The notes under the pieces: generated by a model
Seen by the model: the letters and a program-made list of their open reading frames with translations, nothing else
The model's database searches: none
What the model was told of the DNA's origin: nothing
Assembly (NCBI RefSeq): GCF_023283765.1
Contig: NZ_JAKILG010000005.1
Location: forward strand, 100,758 to 164,757
DNA: 64,000 nt
Origin: Shewanella profunda
Lineage (GTDB): Bacteria > Pseudomonadota > Gammaproteobacteria > Enterobacterales > Shewanellaceae
Direction: 5' to 3'
In this document: piece after piece, positions 28,869 to 37,900 of the stretch
How the letters are laid out: the number at the start of each line of letters is the position of its first letter
How positions within the stretch are numbered: position 1 is the stretch's first letter
Program-made: the position numbers and the translations under genes

Positions 28869-28900
28869 CGCCGACTCCACTTTATTGACCTAGTGAAATC

Positions 28901-28932
28901 AGTGTAAGTCCCGTACCAAGGTACGGAGTCAA
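28901..28932 (-). promoter_or_regulatory. MerR-type promoter/operator of merT-merP-GDCCVxC
   Basis: On the minus strand TTGACT (28932-28927) is followed after 19-20 bp by TTACACT (28907-28901). The spacer holds the dyad CCGTACC-AA-GGTACGG (28911-28926), close to the classical mer operator. It differs clearly from the PbrR-type dyad, implying separate control by the second MerR protein. Confidence 0.88.
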
Positions 28933-28944
28933 GTCCAATGCCTT

Positions 28945-29349
28945 TTATTGACGAGGAGCAGGTTGGAGGGATTCAACAATAGGACATGCCGCATTGTCAG
29001 GATTGGTCCGGCACTGTGTGACGAGCTCTTCCAACACCTGTTGCAGGCGGTGTAGATCGTTAATTTTTTCACGCACGCTGGCCAGCTTTGCTTCGGCCAG
29101 CTCCTGGACTTCCGAGCAATGCGACTCGCCCAATGACAGCAGGTTGTTGATCTCCTCCAGCGTAAAACCCAGTTCCTGGGCGCGTTTGATGAATAAAATC
29201 CGAGCCAAGGTTGCGTTTGGGTAGGTACGGTATCCCTCTGCGGGTTTGGGTGGTTGACGGATCAAACCACGGCGTTCGTAGTAGCGGATGGTTTCGACGT
29301 TGACACCTGCTGTCTTGGCCAGCTGGCCAATGGTGTGGTTTTCGTTCAT
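28945..29349 (-). CDS. merR: Mercury-type MerR regulator
   Basis: A 134-residue MerR protein. The helix-turn-helix reads TIGQLAKTAGVNVETIRYYERRGLI. Cys78, Cys113 and Cys122 (in SHCSEV and TQCRTNPDNAACPIV) reproduce the 35- and 9-residue spacing of the mercury ligands of Tn501 MerR. It is transcribed in the same direction as merT rather than divergently, and its start overlaps the stop of the upstream ATPase gene (ATGA). It probably activates the promoter lying between it and merT. Confidence 0.85.
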   Translation of the reverse strand: MNENHTIGQLAKTAGVNVETIRYYERRGLIRQPPKPAEGYRTYPNATLARILFIKRAQELGFTLEEINNLLSLGESHCSEVQELAEAKLASVREKINDLHRLQQVLEELVTQCRTNPDNAACPIVESLQPAPRQ

Positions 29350-30584
29350 GACCAGAGCGCTCCCAGCGGGACAGCAAAGAGATTGTCACCAAAAGCCGTC
29401 GTATGATCGCCATCGTAGAGCAGGACACCGATTTTAAAGCGCTTGCCGGCCACACTTTGAAAGCGTTTCAAGCCGGTAAAATCTTTCGTGCTCAAGGTTG
29501 CCGCCGCTTTGACTTCAATGGCAAAACAATCGCCCATGGCGTTTTCAATGATCACATCGACCTCCACCTTGTCCTTGTCACGGTAGTGGTAGAAGTTCAA
29601 GGGCTCCTCGATCCACACCGCCTGTTTGCGCAATTCGTTGTAGACGAAGGATTCCAGCACCAACCCAAAATCACCTGGCTGTTTCAGCAGGCGCTCCCGA
29701 TTGAGGCCCCGCACGGCGCACATCATGCCGGTATCGACCGAGTGCAGTTTGGGTGTTTTCACCAGGCGCTTATATTCGTTGGAATGCCAGGCCGGCAGCT
29801 GTTCCACCAAAAACAACTGCTCCAACAACGCCATGTATTTTTTGATGGTCAGTCGATCCAGCCCAAGTTTAGCGCCCAGTTCGGTCAGGTTAACCAGTTT
29901 CCCCGCATAAAAGGCGGTGAGTTTGAGTAACTTGGCCATCAGATCGGGGTGATCGATATGGGTCAGATCGCGGATATCCCGCTGGATCAATGTACTGACG
30001 TACTGTTGATACCAAGCGGTGCTTCGCCGCTCATTGGCACGTTGCAGAGGCTCGGGGAAACACCCCGTAATCAACCGTTGCAGTAGATGATCCCGCACAC
30101 GAATGTCCTGAGCCGAAGGCGCTTCCTGGTTCAGTAGTTTGCTTAAAAAGCTGGGGGGTCGTCCATGGATCTCACATTCGGAAAGCGTTGTCAGGCGAAC
30201 CGACTCCATCCGGCCGGCCAGGGAATCCGATAGCCGGGGCAATAACAAGGCATTGGCAGAACCCGTCAGGAGAAAGCGACCTGCCGTGCGTTGTTCATCC
30301 ACAGCCTGCTTGATGGAGACGAACAGTTCAGGCAGGCGCTGAACCTCATCGAGCGCAATTCGTTTCGGTGGCAGATTACGGATGAACCCGACGGGATCAG
30401 CTTGTGCAATTTCGAATTGGGCCTGATCGTCCAGGGTAATGTATTCCCAGTTTTCAGCGCCCATCTCACCAATCAGCGCCTTCACCAGAGTGGTTTTACC
30501 GACTTGGCGCGGCCCCATCACAAAGACCACCGGGGTGTCGCTCAGCGCTTCTTTGACATTGATTTCAGAATAACGTGGGTACAT
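29346..30584 (-). CDS. ATP-binding protein, AAA_14 plus DUF4143
   Basis: A 412-residue protein. Walker A is GPRQVGKTT (24-32) and Walker B is KRIALDEVQRLPELF, with sensor-like RFLLTGSANALLL. The C-terminal half, with LNFYHYRDKDKVEVDVIIEN and CFAIEVKAA, has the Asp...Glu-x-Lys pattern of a PD-(D/E)xK nuclease-like fold, as noted for DUF4143 proteins. The family is widespread in mobile elements and its function is unknown. It overlaps merR by 4 bp, so the regulator may be cotranscribed with it. Its own promoter carries a direct repeat. Confidence 0.8.
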   Translation of the reverse strand: MYPRYSEINVKEALSDTPVVFVMGPRQVGKTTLVKALIGEMGAENWEYITLDDQAQFEIAQADPVGFIRNLPPKRIALDEVQRLPELFVSIKQAVDEQRTAGRFLLTGSANALLLPRLSDSLAGRMESVRLTTLSECEIHGRPPSFLSKLLNQEAPSAQDIRVRDHLLQRLITGCFPEPLQRANERRSTAWYQQYVSTLIQRDIRDLTHIDHPDLMAKLLKLTAFYAGKLVNLTELGAKLGLDRLTIKKYMALLEQLFLVEQLPAWHSNEYKRLVKTPKLHSVDTGMMCAVRGLNRERLLKQPGDFGLVLESFVYNELRKQAVWIEEPLNFYHYRDKDKVEVDVIIENAMGDCFAIEVKAAATLSTKDFTGLKRFQSVAGKRFKIGVLLYDGDHTTAFGDNLFAVPLGALWS

Positions 30585-30618
30585 AAAATAAGCGCTCGGC
30601 TAATTGATGGTTGAAATT

Positions 30619-30659
30619 CGTCTATTCGTTATTTTATTATCGTCTATTCGTGATTACAA
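30619..30659 (-). promoter_or_regulatory. Promoter of the DUF4143 ATPase with direct-repeat operator
   Basis: On the minus strand TTGTAA (30659-30654) and TAAAAT (30636-30631) are 17 bp apart, a good sigma70 match. CGTCTATTCGT occurs twice, at 30619-30629 and 30641-30651, 22 bp apart (two helical turns). One copy fills the spacer and the other lies just downstream of the -10. This looks like a repressor site. Confidence 0.6.
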
Positions 30660-30765
30660 TGCCGTCTGATTGTTAGATACGACAATAGCGACTCACGAAT
30701 GTAAAAAAATCAATAAAAACAACGCTATAGGAATAGTTGGCGTGACTGAGCCCAAGTGAGAACTC

Positions 30766-33699
30766 ATGACAGCCAAAGAGCAGTTCTTAACCAACCAGCA
30801 GCGAAACCAGCCGTTAATGCTGCCACAACGATTTTCCGACGAAGAAATGGTTCGCGATTGGACGCTGAGCCGACGCGATTGCCAGGTGGTCAACAAGTAC
30901 CGTAAGCAATACCGTCTGGGATTTGCTATCCAACTGTGCGCCATGCGTCTCTATGGCCGGTTTCTTAACCAACTCCATGATCTATCCCCCCGGGTAATCA
31001 GCTACCTGAGCAGTCAACTCGACCTCCCGCCCACGCTAACCGTGGACGTGCCCGAGCGGGAAGCGACACTATTGGAGCATCGGAACAACATCCTCAAGTA
31101 TCTGGGCTTTCAGCGGTTTGATGACAAAGCGGAAGCGGATCTGGACCGCTGGATTGAAGAATATGCTCGCCAGGGGCTGCTGCCGGATGAACTTTTTCAC
31201 CGGGCAGAGCGCTACCTGCTGCTGAACCGTATTGTATTACCCGGGCCCTCGACCATCGAACGGCAGATCATCCGTATTTGTAACCAGGTTCACACTCAGC
31301 TTTTTGAGCAGGTGTTTGATCAGATGTCCCCTGAACTGCGCGGTGCCATCGACGTTCTGTTGCAAACCACAGACGGTAATCAGCGAACCTACTTCAACCA
31401 ACTCAAAGAGTATCCACCGGCCGCCAAAATCTCATCACTGAAACGCTATTTGGAGCGCTATGACAATCTGGTGGCCACCGGCGTTAATGAATTCGAGGAA
31501 AAGGTCATTGATACCGCTTTTCTTCACTACCTGTATCGACTGACCAAGCGCTACAGCGCCAAGGACATGAAACGCTTCAAAGACCACAAGCGCTATGCCC
31601 TGATGGTGTGCTTCCTGTTAGAATCCCGCAAGATTCTGCTGGATAACCTGGTCAAAATGCACGATCAGTACATGACGGAACTGTGCCGACAAACCAGAAA
31701 CAGTCACGACAAAAAGCACAAGGAATTCCGCAAACGCCAGAAGAAAGCTATCGACGCCGTGCTCGATACCACGCATGTTTTGCTGGAATGGCCGGATGAA
31801 CAGCCGTTGTACAAGAATGACTTATGGCAGCGTATTGACGAGAAACACTTGCTAGCCTCCATTGACGACCTGCACATTTTTAAACGCCTGGAAGAATGCG
31901 GCTACTGCGATTTGTTGCTGACCCGTTACCCCAGTTTACGAAAGTATTTTTCCGACTTTATACGGTTACCGTTTGAAGTGGCGAAAGGTTCTGGGCCACT
32001 GATAAAAGCCATCCAGTTCGTCCGGCAGTTGGATGACGGCGATCTGAAAAAACTGCCGGAGAATACACCGACTGCGTTCATTCCCCGCGAGCTGCGTCGC
32101 AGCCTTAAAGATCAAGCCGGCAACATCAATCGCAATGTTTGGGAAATGGGCCTTGCTCTCGCGATGAAAGATGCGTTGCGTTCCGGCGATTTGTATTTAC
32201 CACAGAGCAAACAGCATGTGTCGTTCTGGGATCTGACCTTGAACGAGCCCAACTGGGATGAAACCAAACACACCGTCTATACCGAGCTACAGCAGCCTTT
32301 GCCACACGAAGTGCGTTCCGCCATTTCAACCCAGTTCCACGAAGCGGTGTCAGCAGCGCAAAAGCGTTTTGGACTGGATAATTTCGCCGAGATACACAAT
32401 GGCCGGCTGAAACTCAAGCGTGACGACAAGCTGGACGTACCGGATAAAGTCAACCAACTGCAAAAGGTGATCGATGCGCATATGCCCAGCATACGCATCG
32501 AGCAATTGCTGATGGAGGTGGATCAAATGACGCATTACAGTCGTCACTTTGTCCCTATCCAACATCACCAGTCACGGCCCAAAAACTTTTACAAAAGCCT
32601 GATGGCTGCCATTATTTCACAAGCCACAAACCTGGGCGTCGTGTCCATGAGTAACAGCGTCAATGGCGTTACTGTCGATATGCTAAGGCATATCCTGCAA
32701 TACTATATTCGCGAAGAAACCCTGATCAACGCCAGTGCTGAAATTGTGAATCAACACCATGAGCTGCCGTTGAGTGCGGTGTATGGCTCCGGTACATTGT
32801 CCTCTTCAGATGCGCAACGCTTTAAAATCCGCGCCGACAGCCTGTTGGCTTCATACTATCCCCGCTATTACGGCTACTATGAAAAAGCCATCGGGATCTA
32901 CACCCACGTATCCGATCAATATTCCGTGTTCAGCACCAAGATCATTTCCTGTAGCCCTCGTGAAGCCCTGTATGTTCTGGACGGTCTGCTGGAAAACAAC
33001 ACAATTCTGAAAATCCGAGAGCACACCACCGATACGCATGGGTACACTGAAATCGTCTTCGCCCTCTGTCATTTGCTCGGCTTCTACTTTATGCCACGCA
33101 TTCGGGATCTGAAGGATCAGCAGCTATACCGTATCGACAAATCCGTCGATTACGGTGACCTCAACCATTTACTCACGAAAACAGCTGATTTGGCGATTAT
33201 TGAGGAGCAATGGGAATACATGATGCGGGTGGTCATTTCTCTGAAACAAAAAACTGCGCCAGCACACGTCATCGTTCAACGGTTGACCAACAGTTCACCC
33301 TCCGATCGCCTCACCAAGGCCTTTACCAACCTGGGCCGGATCATCAAGACCGAATACATTCTGCGGTACCTAACTGACAAAGACCTGCGCCAAACCGTCC
33401 AGCGGCAACTGAATAAAGGGGAATACCGGCACAAACTGCCGCGCTGGATATTCTTTGCGGACCAGGGTGAATTCACCACTGGGGACTATGAGGAAATCAT
33501 GAACAAGGCCAGCAGCCTCAGCTTTGTATCCAATGCCATTCTGTACTGGAACACGATCAAGATAAATGACGTGGTTGAGCAGCTCCGGCAGCAGGGGGAG
33601 GATATCGACGACAAGACCTTATCCCATATCTCGTTATTGCCCTATAAGCATGTGTTGCCCAATGGTACGTACTTTATTGAAGATGAGGGGAAGGGGTGA
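30766..33699 (+). CDS. tnpA: Tn3-family transposase TnpA
   Basis: A 977-residue replicative transposase. The N-terminal DNA-binding region (about 1-300) includes DEEMVRDWTLSRRD and KYRKQYRLGFAIQL. The catalytic domain shows Asp682 in SSSDAQRF, Asp756 in TTDTHGYTE and Glu886 in LNKGEY; spacings of 74 and 130 residues are close to those of Tn4430. The frame is full length with no disruption. It ends 78 bp before the right terminus and reads outward. It binds the 40-bp terminal repeats and catalyses cointegrate formation. Confidence 0.96.
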   Translation: MTAKEQFLTNQQRNQPLMLPQRFSDEEMVRDWTLSRRDCQVVNKYRKQYRLGFAIQLCAMRLYGRFLNQLHDLSPRVISYLSSQLDLPPTLTVDVPEREATLLEHRNNILKYLGFQRFDDKAEADLDRWIEEYARQGLLPDELFHRAERYLLLNRIVLPGPSTIERQIIRICNQVHTQLFEQVFDQMSPELRGAIDVLLQTTDGNQRTYFNQLKEYPPAAKISSLKRYLERYDNLVATGVNEFEEKVIDTAFLHYLYRLTKRYSAKDMKRFKDHKRYALMVCFLLESRKILLDNLVKMHDQYMTELCRQTRNSHDKKHKEFRKRQKKAIDAVLDTTHVLLEWPDEQPLYKNDLWQRIDEKHLLASIDDLHIFKRLEECGYCDLLLTRYPSLRKYFSDFIRLPFEVAKGSGPLIKAIQFVRQLDDGDLKKLPENTPTAFIPRELRRSLKDQAGNINRNVWEMGLALAMKDALRSGDLYLPQSKQHVSFWDLTLNEPNWDETKHTVYTELQQPLPHEVRSAISTQFHEAVSAAQKRFGLDNFAEIHNGRLKLKRDDKLDVPDKVNQLQKVIDAHMPSIRIEQLLMEVDQMTHYSRHFVPIQHHQSRPKNFYKSLMAAIISQATNLGVVSMSNSVNGVTVDMLRHILQYYIREETLINASAEIVNQHHELPLSAVYGSGTLSSSDAQRFKIRADSLLASYYPRYYGYYEKAIGIYTHVSDQYSVFSTKIISCSPREALYVLDGLLENNTILKIREHTTDTHGYTEIVFALCHLLGFYFMPRIRDLKDQQLYRIDKSVDYGDLNHLLTKTADLAIIEEQWEYMMRVVISLKQKTAPAHVIVQRLTNSSPSDRLTKAFTNLGRIIKTEYILRYLTDKDLRQTVQRQLNKGEYRHKLPRWIFFADQGEFTTGDYEEIMNKASSLSFVSNAILYWNTIKINDVVEQLRQQGEDIDDKTLSHISLLPYKHVLPNGTYFIEDEGKG

Positions 33700-33708
33700 T
33701 TATTCGGA

Positions 33709-33752
33709 AACCTACGGTTACGCGGAGGGCCTGGGAGTCAAAACCGTAGGTT
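33709..33752. repeat. Subterminal dyad AACCTACGGTT ... AACCGTAGGTT at the right end
   Basis: AACCTACGGTT (33709-33719) and AACCGTAGGTT (33742-33752) are 22 bp apart, the same spacing as at the left end, although the 22 bp between the arms differ in sequence. Conservation of the arms but not of the loop suggests that the arms are functional. Confidence 0.8.
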
Positions 33753-33777
33753 TTCGTTCAAATGCCCCCGCTGGTCC
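33738..33777 (-). repeat. Right terminal inverted repeat (IRR, 40 bp)
   Basis: Complement of 12936-12975, perfect over 40 bp. The first mismatch is at the 41st base from the tip. Confidence 0.95.
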
Positions 33778-33782
33778 TATAC
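33778..33782. repeat. Target-site duplication TATAC (right copy)
   Basis: Identical to 12931-12935 and directly adjacent to the outer end of IRR. Confidence 0.93.
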
Positions 33783-34111
33783 GGCAACTCAATTTTTGCT
33801 GCCGATTTCAGATACGGGCTTTGGCGTAGCATCTTTCGCGCTTCCTGCCATGTACCATCGAGGATCACGATTTGCTTTGGTAGCGTTAATGCTGGCTTAA
33901 TCGACAAATCTTGCTTTACTTTTTCTTCTGCGTCCGCAGGAAATAAAAGCTTAGCCTCTTGGGATGCTAACCTGGTGACTAAGGCTGGATCTGGTGCAGT
34001 TCTCGACCAAGGTATACAGATAACACTTTCGGGAAAGGCCGCTATAGCGAGCCGTCCGGTATTATTTGGCCGCACTAATTCACGCTCATGGGTAAGTAAG
34101 ATAATTTGCAT
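33778..34111 (-). pseudogene. 5-prime fragment of DTW-domain (TapT-like) gene split by the transposon
   Basis: It starts at ATG 34111 with GGGGAGGTGA just upstream; a longer frame to 34168 lacks such a site. The text MQIILLTHERELVRPNNTGR, then IPWSRTAPDP and VILDGTWQEARKML (DxTW motif) is typical of DTW-domain enzymes, which add aminocarboxypropyl groups to tRNA uridines (TapT/YfiP). The coding frame ends at ELPYR where the transposon begins; the rest is at 12776-12935. The intact protein would have 162 residues. The truncated product lacks the C-terminal part and is probably inactive. Confidence 0.9.
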
Positions 34112-34301
34112 TGTCACCTCCCCTTTAATCGTAAATTTATTCAATATGTTTTTACAAAATGCAATCACAAAAATTTACAGATGAATGAATAATATTCAAC
34201 CAGTAAGCTATTGTATATATTTAAATAAATTAAATTACTCACGCTATTTTTAATAAAAAATAATTTGGCATCAATCAATTAAACAGCAAAGATAAAGTTA
34301 A

Positions 34302-34853
34302 TTAACACTTTGATTTACTTGAGTTTAATAGTTCCTCAACTATCCGTTTTAGTAGATAGGTTTCTCGCTCTATAGATTGGCCTTTATGAGGGTGATTACG
34401 CTGAACATCTTCATTATGGGCAATGGCCTGATAGATATTGATCCATTCAGGTCGCATGCCATTTTTAATCTCATGGGCTTCTAGGCTGGGTTTGCCTAAT
34501 CCCCGCACGCCTAAATAGGTATCTATTTCACATTGGTAACAGTAGGACTCCATATGGACGACATTTGCGTTTTCACGATACCAAGGGCGAAACTCTTCAT
34601 AGCAGCCAAAGGGAGCTAACACTTGAATCGCAATAGCGCCCGTTTCTTCCCGTAACTCACGGATAAGTCCAGCTTCTACACTCTCACCTTCATCAATTCC
34701 ACCACCGGGAAGGCTATAGTCGTGGTACTTTTGAGTGTAGAGCAACAGAATATCATCACCGGATAACACTATGGCTCGTGCTGCACGGCGATGAAAAACC
34801 CTAGCCGTAAGTAAATTCACAGCCGGATCTTGGGTTGATTTGAGGAGACGCAT
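34302..34853 (-). CDS. Nudix hydrolase
   Basis: A 183-residue protein. The Nudix box reads GGGIDEGESVEAGLIRELREETGA, matching G-x5-E-x7-REUxEExGU. Upstream AARAIVLSGDDILLLYTQKYHDYSLPG is the usual beta-sheet entry. The family hydrolyses nucleoside diphosphates linked to other moieties; the substrate is not evident. It stands alone between the split DTW gene and the GGDEF-EAL gene. The start at ATG 34853 is chosen for the natural N-terminus MRLLKSTQD. Confidence 0.85.
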   Translation of the reverse strand: MRLLKSTQDPAVNLLTARVFHRRAARAIVLSGDDILLLYTQKYHDYSLPGGGIDEGESVEAGLIRELREETGAIAIQVLAPFGCYEEFRPWYRENANVVHMESYCYQCEIDTYLGVRGLGKPSLEAHEIKNGMRPEWINIYQAIAHNEDVQRNHPHKGQSIERETYLLKRIVEELLNSSKSKC

Positions 34854-34954
34854 GCATTGCCCTGTCAGCTAAAAAAGAGCAGCAGCATAAACGAAAAATG
34901 ACGAAAAGCGGATCAAAAATTGTTGGTTACACCTGTGAGCTCTGAACAAAATTG

Positions 34955-37900
34955 TCAGTAACTCGGGATGAGAGGCTCATTTACATGTTTAAATTGACTT
35001 TTAATCTGTTGATATTGAGCAGGCCAATTATCATACCAATCCATAAAATCGTTAGCCGTCATAGGGACAGCAATTCCATATCCCTGACACATCTGGCACC
35101 CGAGTGTGGCAAGTACTCTGCCATGCTCGATGGTTTCAACCCCTTCAGCGATAACCGCCAGATTAAACACACTTGCAAGGCGGATCACACCTTCGACTAT
35201 CCTTAAATCATCTTGGTCAACTAACATATCACGGACAAAACTTTGATCGATTTTCAGGGTCGATACGGGTAATTGACGTAGATAAGTCAAAGAAGAATAA
35301 CCTGTACCAAAGTCGTCAAGTGAAAAATGCACGCCAAGGCTGGCACATTCTTTCAAAATACCAATCGCTAGCGTCATATCCTTAATTGCGGCACTTTCGA
35401 GAATTTCTAATTCAAGGGAGGATGTGTTCACATCGGGAAAGTCGGCTAAGCTTTGTTTTAAAAAGTCATAAAAGTGATCGGCCAGCAATTGCCTTGCGCT
35501 CACATTCACACTGATTTGGATGTTCTTTCCCCCACGATGCCAACGCTGGATTTGTGCTATGGCGGTATTAATCACCCATTCTCCTAATGGGATCTCAAGC
35601 TCACTTCCTTCAATATCCGGCAAAAATACGCTGGGAGATAACAGACCACGCTGGGGATGTAACCAACGGATCAATGCTTCAGCACCGATCACTTCTCCAG
35701 TGGCCAGATTCACTTTGGGTTGATAAAAAAGCACAAATTCACGCTTTGCAAAGGCAGATTTAAGTTCTTCTAACCATTTCCTTTTGGCAAGCAACTTACG
35801 ATCGACGTCTGGATCAAACATTTGAAAGCAGTTCTTCCCAGCCGCTTTCGCCATATACATAGCATGGTCGGCATGGCGTAACAGAATATCAGGATCAACA
35901 TTATCTTCGGGATATAAACTCACCCCAATACTGGCACTTAAGCGCAGATTTTTATCGCCGATTAAGACAGTCTGATCTATTGCGCATAACACTCTCTCAA
36001 GGACTTGTGTACATTCTGCCTCTGAACAAATATCAAATAACGCCACAAACTCATCCCCACCAACCCGCGCTAATGTATCTTGCTCACGCATGATCTTAGA
36101 AAGATTCTCCACTATCGCGACTAAAAGTTGATCGCCCACATCATGGCCATAATGGTCATTAACAGCTTTAAAACCATCGAGATCGAGAAAACAGACTGCG
36201 CATAGCCTGCCATCGCGATTTACCCTCGATATCGCCTGTTTAAACCTATCGAGCAATAATCTACGGTTAGGTAATCCAGTTAACACATCGTAATTCGCCA
36301 CCCTATCTAATTCAGCGGCGTGGTTTTTAAGATGGGAAATATCCGCTTGAGTACCTGAAATCATCAAGGCACGACCTTTACTGTCCACCTCCACGATGCC
36401 GCCTTTGCAAAGAACCCAACAAAGATCACCGGATTTCATTTTGCATCTCACTTCAAGTTCAATACTTGGGGTGAGATGTCGTAAATGTTGCAACACAACC
36501 TTTTTCACTTCACGTTGATCTTTGTCATAAACAAATTGAGCCCAGTTTGTGGCTTTGAGCTGCATCTCACCGGTTTGATATCCTAAAATGGCTTCAAATC
36601 GTGGGCTCACTTGAACTTCACCCGTAGCCACATTCCAATCCCAGTAACCTTGCTCTGAACCTTGGATGACTCGCTGTAGCTGCGCAGTTTGTGCTGCAAG
36701 CTGTTGTTGAAGCAAGCGTGCCTGTGTAATGTCCTGCACAGTGCCGTGTAGTTTAATGATGCACCCTTGTTCATCCCGCGTTGCTTGTCCCCGAGCCTTA
36801 ATCCAACTGGGTGACGTATAGGCACGGTAAAATTCAGCTTCACACTCATAGGGTTCGCCAGTGTCTAAACACTGGGTTACGGCATGATTGAGTTTTTGCC
36901 AACTTTCAGGGGTAAAGAGTGACTGCACCTGTTCAATATCCAGCGCTTGCGGCACTTCTTTTTGTGATAATCCATAGATTTCAAAAACCTGTTCAGACCA
37001 AGTATGGGTATTGGTAATGAGATCCCACTCCCAACTCCCAATACCAGATAATTGCTGCGCCTGCCTCAGCCCTGCCTCACTCTTGCGCAGCCGTTCAGCA
37101 CTTTGCTCCTGCGCCGTAATATCCCTTGCAATCCCAAAGAGACCGCGTATTTCACCTTTAGAATCAACAACTGGGCCCTTTGTCACTTGAAACACGACTA
37201 AGCCACTCTTTAGCTGTAAATGTTCCTTATGTGTAGTCACTTTCTTTTCTTTAAGCACTGCCTCATCTTTTTGGTGGATCAAGGCCGCCGAGATGGGTTC
37301 AAATAATGCATCATCATTTTGACCGATCACCTCTTGCATTGATTTACCAACAAATGCCGCTGCGCCCTGATTTGCGACCACATAACGGCCTTGTAAATCC
37401 TTCACAAAAATAACGTCTGTCGTTTGGGAAACCATAGACTCAAGTAATTGATGATTTAAATCTGATTTACGTATTGAGGCCCTTAAATAGCCACTTAAAC
37501 CACTAATAATAATGCCATTAACACTTAAACTGACGAATGGCAGCCAACTTAGCATCATATCAAGCGGTGACTTCTCCACATTGAAAACCAAGAAGTACAC
37601 ACAGAGTGTCGAAATTAAGGTGGCTAATAAACCCGGACCAAAACCGCCCATAATTGCACTTAACGATATGGGCAGTGTAAAGAGCAGCAAGAGAAGCCGT
37701 ACCTGTAATTCGAGGGTTAAATAATGGGCAACCCACAGTGTAAGCAATGGGAAAAGCACGGCAATTCCATAACGAAACCAAGGTCCTTGGCCAAGAAAGA
37801 CAGAGCGAGAGAAGGTAATTTCAATGGCGCGATGTGAGGGGGCAATATGACGATCTGGCACCGCATTCAAGACAAACAAAAAAATTAATGCCGACGTCAG

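Larger units (their letters stand above)
12936..33777. mobile_element. Complete Tn3-family transposon, 20,842 bp, TnpS/TnpT (Tn4651-like) type with metal-resistance cargo
   Basis: Both ends carry a 40-bp perfect inverted repeat beginning GGACCAGCGGGGGCATTTGA, flanked by the 5-bp duplication TATAC. tnpA (30766-33699) has the Tn3-family DDE residues and stops 78 bp from the right end. At the left end the divergent tnpT/tnpS pair surrounds a 12-6-12 crossover site, the organisation known for Tn4651 and Tn5041-type elements. Cargo: AraC regulator and membrane hydroxylase; a CDF/Czc efflux operon with PII-like protein and LspA; PbrR-type regulator; PbrT-type permease; merR-merT-merP-GDCCVxC; DUF4143 ATPase. 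The intact ends and duplication suggest a simple, fairly recent insertion. The repeats start GGACC, not the usual GGGG. Confidence 0.95.

Noticed and set aside
28880..28945. Divergent merR-merT arrangement as in classical mer operons
   Set aside because: Both genes are on the minus strand in tandem with the operator between them, so the classical divergent layout does not apply here.
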